From: Augochlora pura
Taxonomy: Eukaryota > Arthropoda > Insecta > Hymenoptera > Halictidae
Assembly: GCF_028453695.1 (NCBI RefSeq)
Contig: NC_135777.1
Coordinates: 16,047,714-16,111,713, forward strand
Length of the DNA: 64,000 bases
Direction: 5' to 3'
In this document: positions 1 to 12,200 of the stretch, in pieces
Layout of the letters: each line of letters starts with the position of its first letter
Position numbering within the stretch: position 1 is the first letter of the stretch
The notes under the pieces: model-generated
Seen by the model: only the letters and a program-made list of their open reading frames with translations
The model's database searches: none
What the model was told of the DNA's origin: nothing
Program-made: the position numbers and the translations under genes

Positions 1-229
1 GAGGCTTGACCTTCTGCCAGAGTTTCCACCATGGCCAAGTGCGGAGTTGCAAGTATTTCCTCAAGTTCCTCTGTACAATGACCAAAGCCAGACGCTGTTC
101 TTGGAGTTTCTTGTAGTCCTTTCGGGACAAGTAACCTCTGATGTAGGCCTGCATCCAGGACACGATCTTGCTGAGACGTTCGTCACGCAACTCCTCCATC
201 TGACCCAGGACTCCGGCACGGAAGAATAC
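1..229 (-). CDS. Mhc: Mhc constant exon, start of lever arm (partial)
   Basis: Acceptor atacag, phase 0, running off the window edge. It reads VFFRAGVLGQMEELRDERLSK, then the first light-chain-binding helix (SWMQAYIRGYLSRKDYKKLQEQR) and RNLRKYLQLRTWPWWKLWQK. Confidence 0.96.
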
Positions 230-3200
230 CTGTATTTTTTCAAGTAACGAAGCGCAAGAAAACACCTCGATTAGTAATCATCTCTCGATCGTCACCCTTC
301 GGTACTTTGATTATTTTTCACGCGACAAGAAGGAATCTACAATTGATCAACGTTAAACAACTGACGTTTACAACTAAAAGGAAAAATTACCGTTTAACAT
401 TTTAGGATCTGGAGCTGCGTATTGAAGAATTCCTAGCATCGATACAAAATTGCCGAGGAAACGTTAAATCGAGTGCAAATAATCAAAGTAGGAATACGTT
501 TTATTTTTCTACATCTAAGATGGGCTCGTGCAAGGCATGAAAGGATTACAATCTGCACCCCGAGCCGTTCTTTTTTGTTTCGTGTTCGAACGGGGAGGCG
601 CAGTTCATTGAGCTAGCACAACGGAAAAGCAGAATATACCTGTACGCACATCTATTAATTTGTTGACGTGGTTGGATATTGAAATTGATTCTTGTAGTTA
701 AGTGAGCGACAGATGAAATCATAGAAGATTAGACAGTAGAGTACGGTGAGAGTTGTATGGACTTTTGCACAAAGTGACGCAGAAAAAAAAGACTCCATTC
801 GATAATTTATTAAACGTTAAAAATGAATTTTGAGACGTCGAATCGATATCTTTACTACGACACTTTGCACAAAATAGAATCCATTTAAATTACAAGGTGT
901 ATCTTCCATCGATTCTTGAAATAATAAATTCACGTTATACACTCTGTAAGAAATTCTGGTCAAACGTTACAATTATTTATATAATTTGTTAAAAAGAAAA
1001 ACGTTCGACCAAATTGCGTACGTGCAAGAATCCCTTGTAAAGAAAATGGGGTTAAATATTACGATGAAAGAACGATGCTCGGAAACGTTGTATTTCCTCT
1101 TGACAGATGAGACAGTTAATTGAACTCGTTAAATGAGCGTTATTTTGTATGTAATTCTCGCGAGGTAAGCCAAAGGTGTCTGATACCTTGGTGAGACCCA
1201 TACGATATTGGTCTTGTTCCAAATTGATTGCATCCAGGATCAGTTGGGTTGCCTTTTGTGGTTCGCAAGGCTCTTTGATGGCATTTGCACACAGAATTTT
1301 GTATCTGCGGTGGTTCGTTTTATGGCGAGGAGGCACAACAGACAAGATTATCACGCTCTGTTAGACATTTGTATACTATACAACTGTTATTTAATTATTT
1401 ATGGAACGGCGGGACTGTCTGAGATCCCTTTGGAGTTTGTTCCATCTAGATGACGACAGTCGGAGCTTCGAAAACAGAAACGAGTGACGCGACTGCTCCT
1501 CAGATTGCGTTAATCATTTTTGAAGATTTGAGGAGCAACGCGAGCTATCGAAACAAGGAGATCTGTTTTGGAAGCTTAGACAGCGTTTCAAACGAAACTG
1601 GACAATCATAAACGTATAACTCCGTCCAAGGAGCATTGGTTCATGTGTGGTTAGACACGTCTGCACGGCGCTGCGAAACAGAGGACATCGTTGACTATCA
1701 AAATTGTAACACTGTTTTACTCGAAGCTGTAAGTGTTTGGATACCCTATACGTTTCATGTATTGTAATAAGCCTGACAAGTTGCCCTAATGCAAGGAGTT
1801 ATTGCTTTAACATTCATCTTTCACGTGTTACAGTTTGACAGTCAACCGAGTGGCCTGGAAGCTTGCTGTAAACAGAAACGGTAATGCAAAAATTGCACGT
1901 GTGCATCTGGGAGGTTGTGACCGCGTTAAGGAAACGTGCCTTGGTGTGTCCAAGACGGTATTGGTCGGGGTCTAGACCGGACGCCTCCAAAATCGCAGCG
2001 GCGGCCTTCTTCGGGTCGGACGCCACCGCATCGACAGCCGCTGGCGCCAAGATCTTGTACCTAAAGGTGGAGGGTCACAAGGCAAAAACAGGTGATTTGG
2101 ATTCTATCGGGTGATCAAACGTTTTACGATGGGGTGGGTGTTTAATATCTGCTAGTTCTCGCTTGATCGCTTCCATCCTGCGTCGACACTAGCTTCCTTA
2201 GAGCGGGCACAATGCCGGTCATCCTGATGAACCTTTCTCAAGTAGATCCTAAGGGTCACGCAGGGCGCAATACGTGCATGTACGACCGGGGGGAGGGCTT
2301 TGATGTCGATTAATGGATTCGTCTAATATAATCTGTCTACGTGGTCCAATCAATCTACGAATTTCACAGTATTCGTGCATTTCGGGGCAATCGGTGGGGC
2401 CGCTAGAGTTCAGGTCTTGGGGCAAGTCCGTGAAACGTTCACGTCTCTGTACATTTACCATACAGGGAGTCGGGTATTCTTGAAAACATCTCCTGAACGT
2501 TCGATTAAAATGCGCCCGAGAATTCAACTCATGAGAGAGAGACTGTATAATTATCGGCTGCAAAGTAATCGAAATTCCCGAGAGATTTCAAAACAGTATC
2601 TTTAGTTGCAGGGGTGGGGGGTGGGGGTGTATCGAGACATTTCGATCAAACGGAGAGAGAATATTCTAAGGGGGCAACAAAGGGGGCACAGTACGGAGTA
2701 AACTCTCAAAGTCTTTCTTTAGGATATTGAACTAGCCTTGGTATGACCAATCCTGTAGCTGTCCGGGTCAAGTCCGATTTCCTCGAAACATCTTGCCGCG
2801 GACTTTTTCGGTTCCGACTCGGCCTGCATCGCGGCCGGCGCTAAGATCATGTAACTGTACGATCACAAGACAGAGATCATTACTCGTTCTCATTCGTGTG
2901 TCCCTAAGCTTCGTGCTACGTCCCTCCGGACAATGCTTATTCGCGATAGCTTCTAAAACCATAGCCAGAAGTTCGCGAATGAAAATGGAACAAATGTAAA
3001 ATAAATTTACACGACGTGTTCAAGTTCCTTCGACGGTAACTACTGCGAGGCGTAATTAAAAAGCGAATTACCTGTGACCGCGCTACGACCTATTACAATC
3101 ATTTCCCAGATTCTCGTAAAGGCTAAACCGTGAGACCTGGTGAAGTTTAAAGTATGAACAGAATTATGGAATTACAGAGCTACACAAGCATAGATTGTGA

Positions 3201-6200
3201 ATGCCCGGTTGGGCGAAATATTTACAACGCCCTCCTCTAAGCTAGAATTGTCTGCGACGACTTGCAAAAATTTCCCAAAGTCATCGAGAACTTTAGGCAA
3301 CTCTGATATTACCGATTAAAGAAATCTCGAATCCTTACCGTAGCTTGAAGTCAGGGTAATTCATTCTGTTGGGGAATCCTTTACGACAAATACGGATGCC
3401 TTCAAGTACACCGTTACAAGTCAGCTGGTGCATCACAAGGTGAGAGTCAATGACACCCGGCTGTTTCAATTCGTTGGGGATGATGCAACGGACGAAGTGG
3501 GGTTGGGTGGCTCTCAGAGTGGTCATCAAGTTGTTCAACTGTTCCCTGTAGGACGACGATACCGTCGAGAAACCGCCACCCTTTTTACCACGTCCACCCT
3601 TGCCGCCACCGGCATCACCGCCGCCGGACTGTCCGGGATGGTCAGCGAAGATCTCGATCAACAGTTTGTTGCTAGATTTCTTGAACTGGTCGACCACGGT
3701 GTCGTTCAACGGGTCCTTGTTCTTTTCCAGCCAGCCCGTGATGTTGTATGGTACCTGTCATCATAACTCTCGTTTAATGTCATCCCAACAAATTGCAGAT
3801 ATGAATGAACGTGAATCATCGATTCGAACGTTTTCAAAAGGACAGAGTTTACAGAGATTTATAAAGTGCTGGATAAAATACAGGGCGTCTCAGAATCTAT
3901 GTTACACTTGGAAAGAGCTGATTTTCTTCTGAGGTGATTTGAAATACGGTTTCGCTAATAATTCGCTGACAGAGGTCCAACGAATATTTTCATTAGGAAG
4001 AACACCATTTCAAATCACCTAGAGAATCATGCCTCTCAAGATGCAATTAGAGTTCCTGGACACTCTGCGCTAAGTCGATGCGCCATAACTGCGGATAACT
4101 ATAACAAAAATGAATGCGTCAAATGCAATACAGTCACAATATTTAAAACTTTCGAACCAAAAGGAATGTCTGGTCTCTGATATTTTTCTCTTGCTACATT
4201 TGGTATTACGAAAATGTTTTTATAACAAATTTTACGATTTTATTTATTCTATATTATAATGAAAATCGTATGATTTTTAAGGAATTTAACTGTTGAATTA
4301 CTTTTGACTCGTGACGATCATGGACAATTTCTATTTTGTGTAGAAATCCGCAGATTATCAGTGTCAAAGTGATGAATATAGTAATAGTCGTGTAATAGTA
4401 GTGTAAAATTTGTAACTCACGTTTCCGGCATAATGGCCAATAGCGAAGTGAGCTGCCTGCTGGCCTGGTTTCGGTGGTTTCGGTTTCAAGAAGTTAGGAC
4501 TCTTGCCAAGATGGTTGTTGTTCAGCTTCTCCTCGAAAGTCTTGTCAGTGGCTTTCGGGAACATAGACTCTTCTTCAAGAATGGACAGGATACCCATGGG
4601 CTAGTTTGGAAATTAAAAGATATCGTTAACTCCCGCGTCAGCGCGCACAAGTTTCACTTTTGAGAATAGCGTCACGCCTTTTAAGTACCAAATTTTGCGC
4701 GATCACAGCTACGAACGATATTTTTACTATTTATCGCTGAATTATACTTTGACGTTAATATCTACTCCCGTTTTTTCATTTTCATTTTTGCACTAGTTCT
4801 CTATTACTGTTTTAACAGTTGGAAAAGTACGTTCCCGAAATGCAAATTTACCATGCAACAAAATATAGTTTTCTATTTTAGAACGGTAAGAAATTAGTTT
4901 TACAATCATGTAAACGCTACTCTCAATTTTTCATTTTACCATGAGCTCAACAATACACATATTTGTATATCCCGTGTGACCAATCAAAGGTCATTACGGG
5001 AGAGACCTTCAGAAGCAAATTTCTGAAGTTGAGACAAAGCTTTGGATATACCAGGTCAGAAGGAATTTTTTAGAAGACCATTCTCGAGCTTACACATCCA
5101 CAGTTTTCAATATTTTTATGCTGAATAATTAGCAATTTTCGAATTTGAATTTATCGCGTAACGCGACAAATTGAAAAGAATCGATTCATAAAAATTCCTT
5201 GCCGCCGATAGTTTCACTACTCTATACAAACATAGGACACACTAGTATACAAATAATACATATACGCATGCAGGTGCGACACATGGCAAGCTTGCAAACA
5301 ATGACATTACCAATGGTGGTTCTGAATTCATTCCTCCAAATCCTTCGGCACATTTTTACCTTTGCTTCTTCATGGATCTTATACAAACCCTTTGTAATTG
5401 TTGTATTATGCTCGGCATGCGCGTATACGAGTACAAATAGGTAGGAACAGATAGGGAAATTGCATTTAAAAAAAAAGAGAAGCTTCTAGGTATGATTACG
5501 CTGGGTTCATATCCATTCATACTATCGACGAACTGGCGTCGTCATGAAAAAGAACATCTGGCTTAAAATCGACGAGAAATGTAATAAATGATCCCAGCGC
5601 GATATTCGACCAATTCCGTAAATTCAAATGCAATTAAAGGTCTACCTTTAACCAAATGTTCTTGTTCACATTTTATCAACATTTTGGAAACAAGGCGATG
5701 AAACGTGAACTGAAAGTTGACTCTAAAATGAGATTAGCTGAAATGAAGGAGTACAAATGTTAGCACGTTAAGTGACACTAATGTTCCACTACTTCTCAAA
5801 ATTATTTTTTATGTTAACATATTTAAACATATTTAAATAAACTAGGATATTTATAATGCAAAAGAGTTAAAAGATAAATAATGATAAATTATAACTTTTT
5901 AGTTTCAGGAAATTCCTCATGAAGTTCCTTTAATTTTGTGAGAATCATTTAACAATTAAGAGAAGATGGATACGATTCAAGGAAAATGAATATTAATGGA
6001 GCGTTGCGCCAGAAGGACTAGATGAGACGAGTGAATAACTAATGAAAAATCGATCTCTATGGAATGTTAATTAAGACGATGAAACGTAAGTATTAATCCG
6101 AATATGAACCCGGTATGAGCCTGGTTAGAGCGAAACGGTAAGAAAAAGGTTGACAAGCGATAGTTTGTTTGCTGTGGTATCGAAACGACGTCCGTAACAT

Positions 6201-9200
6201 TGTCCGCGACAGTTCTCTCCCATTTGCAGCGATTCTATACCCAAGATCAGAAGCCGTTGACCATGATTCCTGGTCGTTCATGCGACGGCTTGACAGTACC
6301 TTCTCGATCAAATCGATAGTCTGCTGCAGATCCATGCCAAAGTCAATGAACGTCCACTCGATTCCTTCGCGTTTGTATTCCTCTTGTTCGAGAATGAACA
6401 TGTGATGGTTGAAGAATTGCTGAAGCTTTTCATTGGTGAAGTTGATGCAGAGTTGTTCAAAACTGTTGAACTGCTCGTGACCAAGGAGGGTAAAAGCAAC
6501 GGAACAGAAAACAGAGGAGAAAGACAGCCGTCATTAATGCTGCTTGTATTAGACATGAACGGGTATTACGGTTTAGTACAATTGTCCTGATCAATTGTTT
6601 TTCTTTGTCTTATTTTTTAGGACAATGGTATACGGGGCTTACGTGATCACAGGACATAGATGTCTTGCGTTATATGTCCTCAAGGATAATTCTCTCGATT
6701 CTCGGTGCTTTGAAATTCGCGTGATTTTCATTGCGACGCTGTTGCTTCGAACTGAAATTATTTTTATATTATTTTATAATCATCGATACGGTCGATGGAT
6801 TGAAAGTATAATTAACGAGAGCTCGTTTTCAAAGCACCTGAAGATGCGAGAACGCAAGAAGTTTACTGATCGTCGTACTAGATTAGTTTCAATAAACCTC
6901 TGCTTAAGGGATGACCCTGAGGGACCGATATCGATATACCATTTTACGGTCCCACCTAGATACAAAATGTAACAAACACTTTCTCGGGTCGTCGAGGGTT
7001 ACATGGTATTCAATATTAGAATGTTTAAGCTCGGTTCTCGTAAGACTGTACCAATGCCAAATATTTAAACCAACGAATCCAGTTTCAACGCTTCAGCTTC
7101 GTTTTCCGTGGATTCGAACGTTTCGTTTTTCAAACTGCCTAGTCACTTTTTGTTCGACAAATTTTTGTTTTGAGCCACAATCATCAAGTGGTCGAACCGT
7201 GCTTAACGAACGTTGTTCAACGTTACGGACGATGACAATGATTCGGTTCAGACTGAGTAACAGACACGACATCGGTGCCGTTGTGTGGATGGACAAAGAG
7301 AGAAAAAATAGAGCGAGAGAGAGAGAGACGATAAAAACAAGGTAAAGCAAGGTGATGAAAGACGAAGAACACTGAGGGTCTCGGGTGTCTTTTCCGTTCG
7401 GGACAGCAACAAACAGGGGCCAACAAATAGCTTGAATCTAGAGTGATCAAAATGGGATAAGCGTGGTCCTGTCGTAGAGGTAAGCGTACACAAAAACCGT
7501 GCCGATATAATCTACCACTGCACGACCATCGCTTGACCATTTCAGGAGCGTTCAAATTCCATTTTTGGTCAGCGCTCTCGACAAACATCGGGGCATCCGT
7601 GGAGACAGACCAGGCCGTTGCTCGTGCTCCTCGAGCGCGTCTCGTCGCTCGCTTTTATTTCGTTCTCTGAGATAACTTAGCTGGTTGTACCTTCTCGATC
7701 AGTTCTATACACGCGAGCAGATCCATGCCAAAGTCAATGAACTCCCAATCGATGCCCTCCTTTTTGTACTCCTCTTGTTCGAGTACGAACATGTGATGGT
7801 TGAAGAATTGTTGCAGTTTCTCGTTGGTAAAGTTGATGCAGAGCTGTTCAAAGCCGTTGTACTGTTGCGTTCGCGGCACAACGAGCGAGCGCGGGGTGGC
7901 ACAGCATGAAGAATGAGGTGGAGCCAAGAGAGGCACAAGGGGGGTGTGTGACAGAACAAAAACAAAGGGAAGAAAAGAACAATTAGTAGAGCGGTGCTCT
8001 ATCGCGACCGATCACGTTGGACCTGGATGTTGTCTCGTTCCTTTGTGGTTGTCGTGAATGTGCTTTGATGTGACTCGGCGCGTGTGCAATTAGCCGAGGA
8101 TTTTCGGCAACTACGACGACGCTTGAAATGATAACTTGAGAATAAGTGCTCAACATATTCGGTTAAAATTCTAGAAGCAACAGTGTTTACTAGAACTGTC
8201 CAAGAGCTGCATTTAGTATCAAACGTACGACTGTACTGAGAATTTCACGAGTATATTTAAAAAAAAAACATATTTAAAACAATGTCGTTCAATATCGATA
8301 TATCAATATTTCAACTAAAAATTAGTTTTCCGTCTGGTAAAAAATATTTTCGCAACATAACAAGCGTCCAATATCCCAAAAACCTCGACTTATTAACTAC
8401 ACGAACGGAATACAATCTTTTTTTACCGTGGTATTGGATCATGCATCTACACATGTGGTAACCGATGTAATTCACCGAGGAAAATTAATTAAAAGTGTCG
8501 AATCTTGTGACAGCGAACGCCGATCCTTAACGAAAAATTGTTCGTGGTAAAAATGAGCTGGGCGAAAAAGTTTTGTAAAAATCGTGTCATCATGTACGTC
8601 GATGTACGACCTAATCAAAAATTTAATTCACCAACAACCAGAATGTAAACGACCCTCTGGAACTTGAGACGTGTTCAAAAATACGAAACAAGGTCAATTT
8701 GATGAAAAATAAAAATCGGACAAGGATGATGGCCGAGGAAGATTCTAGCAGTGTGATTAAGGAAAAGTATTCGGTACATGTATCAGGTACGTGGAAATCT
8801 TGATGTAACAATTTCGAGGGAAGAAGATGGGACGAGTATTGTAATGCGATTGACGTGATACAGGACCTGGATCGGAACAACAAAGATGCGTTAACCAAGC
8901 GAGCAGCTTGCTTGTCGCTGGAACGCGAAACCACACGGCCGAGCAAAGGACGATTACAATACGAAACAAGATACACGAAGTCAAAGGTCAGGTAACGATT
9001 TGGTTACACGTCCAGCCCGTGAATACGGTGGACTCTCGTTACTGTGTTCTGTTTGTAAAGTAAGCGTTACGTGTTTGCGATTGCAACGGATCTTTGGCGG
9101 TCCTTTCACCGATCCGGAATGCTACATTCCCGTCTGCTTTCGTCCGTACGGCTGGATCCGTCGTTGGATCTGTCGCCAGGATCGATTCATTCGTCTTTTT

Positions 9201-12200
9201 GTACCTTCTCGATCAATTCTATACACGCGAGGAGGTCCATGCCAAAGTCAATGAACTCCCAATCGATGCCTTCTTTTTTGTACTCTTCTTGTTCGAGTAC
9301 AAACATGTGATGGTTGAAGAATTGTTGGAGTTTCTCGTTGGTAAAGTTGATGCAGAGCTGTTCAAAGCCGTTGAACTGTTGCGTTCGCGGCACAACGAGC
9401 GAGCGTGGGGTGGCACAGCGTCAAGAAAGAGTTGGGGACCAAGAGAGGCACAAGAGGAGAGTGTGTGAGAGAGAACAGAAACAAAGGGAAGAAAAGAATC
9501 ATCAGTAGAGCAATGATCTTGTCGCGATCGATTTCGTCGACCTGGCTTTTTATCTCGTCCCGTCACGGTTCTCGGAGATGCGACCGATGCGACCCGGGCC
9601 GTATAATTAGTCGAGGATTTCACGATAACTCGTTGAGATCTAGTCTGAACTCTAAATATTCTAAATATTCTAGATATATAAACATATATATTTATACTAC
9701 GAGCCAAACTTTATATCTTATTAAACCTGTAACTATACAAAAATATTTTTCTTTTTTCAGTGCAATGTGGAAAGCGTTCAATATTCGAAAAAACCTCGAC
9801 TTATTAATCACACGTGCAGGTGGGCTGCAAACTTTCTACTGTGGTACTGTATCACGTACGTATATATACAAACAAATAGGATCATTTGATAAATCTTTGA
9901 TGTATTCTGGAATTTAATGGACTGCATAAAAATCGTGTGGGGAAAACCATGGCTAATGTAATTCAACGAGAACAAATGAGTGATGAAATTTGATTTTATA
10001 TTAGTAATAATGATCCCGATTGAAAAATTGCACGTGATTTGTCAGTGAAAATGAACGTATAAACGTTTGTAAAAATCGAATTGTTCTAGCAAGATGTACG
10101 TTTTAATGAAAATATAATCTACGAACAGCCAGAAGATGAATCGTTCTTGACGAGAATAAACCAACTTCATGAGTGAAAAATTTTGATAAAGATGACGGTC
10201 GCGCAGGAAAGGTATTTCCATAAAAAAACCTATCTGTGTATGGACGAGGAAGCGATGAACAATTTCGAGAAGATAAAAGGTAGACGAATGTCGCGTTGCG
10301 ATATCCATGATTCAGGGAACTGGATGTGTAAAGTGTGAACATGTGTATATGTAGACTTGTTGCCTAAGCGAGACAGCTTGCTTGTCACTGGAACGCGAAA
10401 CCACACGGCTGAGCAAAGGACAATAACAATACGAGACAAGATTCACGTGGTAAATAGGTCAAGTTACGATTGGTTACTTGGCCAATCCATTAAAAACAGT
10501 GGACGATCATTACTGCGTATTGTTTGTAGTAAGCGTTAAGTTTTTGCGATTGTTACGGATCTCTGGTGGTCCTTTCACCGATCCGGAATGCTGCATTCCC
10601 GCCTGCGTTTGTCCATACGGCTGGATCCGTCAATGGATCTGTTCGCCGGGATCGATTCATTCGTCTTTTTGTACCTTCTCGATCAATTCTATACACGCGA
10701 GGAGGTCCATGCCAAAGTCAATGAATGCCCATTCAATGCCCTCCTTCGTATACTCTTCTTGCTCAAGGACGAACATATGATGGTTGAAGAACTGTTGAAG
10801 CTTCTCATTCGTGAAGTTGATGCAGAGCTGCTCGAAGCTGTTGAACTGTTCGAGCAACAATAGTATTTCAACTCTTGCATCCCTTTCTCGATTATCTACA
10901 GGTCCAGCCTGTTCGTGCTCTTTGCGACCTTTCCACTCCGTTCAAATTCTACAGAATTACTTAACAAACCCGTCTCCTCCGCGTCACCAGCGTCCGTCGA
11001 TCGTTTCGGATACTCGGGAACGTTCGGGCATGTCGGTCGACAGTTTCAAAGAACGCGATACGCGCAACGGTGAACGCGTCTCGTAGCCGTCAAACGCTAA
11101 TCGACGCGTCGCGATCGCGTTCTTTAAGCCGAACGTTCCGATCGTCAAGTGACCCGACGTTCTGTGCCGTCAAACTTCTACAAAACACATCACTCGGAAA
11201 ACCTTGGGTCCATCAGAGACCACACGTTTACGTTTGCGTGGGACGTGTGCAAACCTAACAGCAACTTCTACGATGCCGTTTGCGTCACAACCGACGTACG
11301 GTGTTGCATATTGTTCGAGTACCTGCGTCGAACGTGTATTTGAAATTCTGTGAATAGGACAGTAGTGCCGATTACCGTGCGGTAATCAATTGTTGTTCCC
11401 TTCTAAAGGAATATATGGAGTGTAATTAATTTCTTATTTATCGAATAAGATGTATTTAATTTTCCCCAAAAGAAACGAGAGAATTGCAAAAATCCAATAC
11501 GTTTTATTCGATAATGAAGAAAATTCAATACACCAGAACATAAACTGTAGTCACAGCAATCGGTTACCTCGCAATAATCGACTCCGTTATTACCCCACGG
11601 TAGTTTAATAAAGTTATCAGTTCGTTCACGTGCTACTGCAGGTAATCGAACGCGAGTACGAAAGTTTGTGTAAACTTCTTTCGCATCGCTGATATATTAG
11701 TAACTTCTAATTAATATAAGTATATTAGTCTACTTTCAAGTAACTACTGGACGGTCCTGTTCATCAATGGACAGTTGTAGATATACGGAACAACGTGATA
11801 ATGTTATACAAATCTACCACCAACAACTTCAAAACCGACACTACGCTCTACTTGTCAGCGTGAGGTCCACTGTTTTGTTCACGATATCCGAGAATAAGGA
11901 ACGGGCAACGGCGAAACGCGATTTCCAACGAGAATTCGACGATTGATTGCTTACCAGATGTTTCTTCCGGTGCGGGTGTCGCTACTAATGGACGTGTTGC
12001 GTTCAAAGTCATGCTGTATTACACGATCGATTACGTGTACGGAAAATAGGGGAGGTTCGTGAAAAATAGTGTGCTACGCAAAAAGATCGACCAGAGTCTT
12101 TCCGACGAATACTCATGCAGCATAAAAAGGGTGTGTCGAGACTCGGAAAATGAGGGTTGAAAATAACTATCGGATGCTAGAGAACGATGGTTTGAAACGG

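Larger units (their letters stand above)
1305..3338 (-). other. Mhc introns around the converter exons
   Basis: Three introns (1305-1939, 2061-2736 and 2855-3338). They contain G-rich runs at 2609-2630 (GGGGTGGGGGGTGGGGG on the plus strand) but no further coding segment that I recognise. Confidence 0.5.
7691..10725 (-). repeat. Tandem duplication of about 1.5 kb carrying a relay exon
   Basis: Unit A (about 7691-9204) and unit B (about 9205-10725) align along most of their length. Examples are the stretch just after each exon acceptor (7862-7980 and 9376-9500), a middle block (about 8345-8400 and 9760-9815), and the stretches 8905-9010 with 10375-10490 and 9105-9250 with 10575-10720. Identity is highest at and beside the exons. 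Confidence 0.88.

Noticed and set aside
2249..2563. A fourth converter exon between copies 1 and 2
   Set aside because: No Y-x-I-L start, no GHTK-like end and no matching phase.
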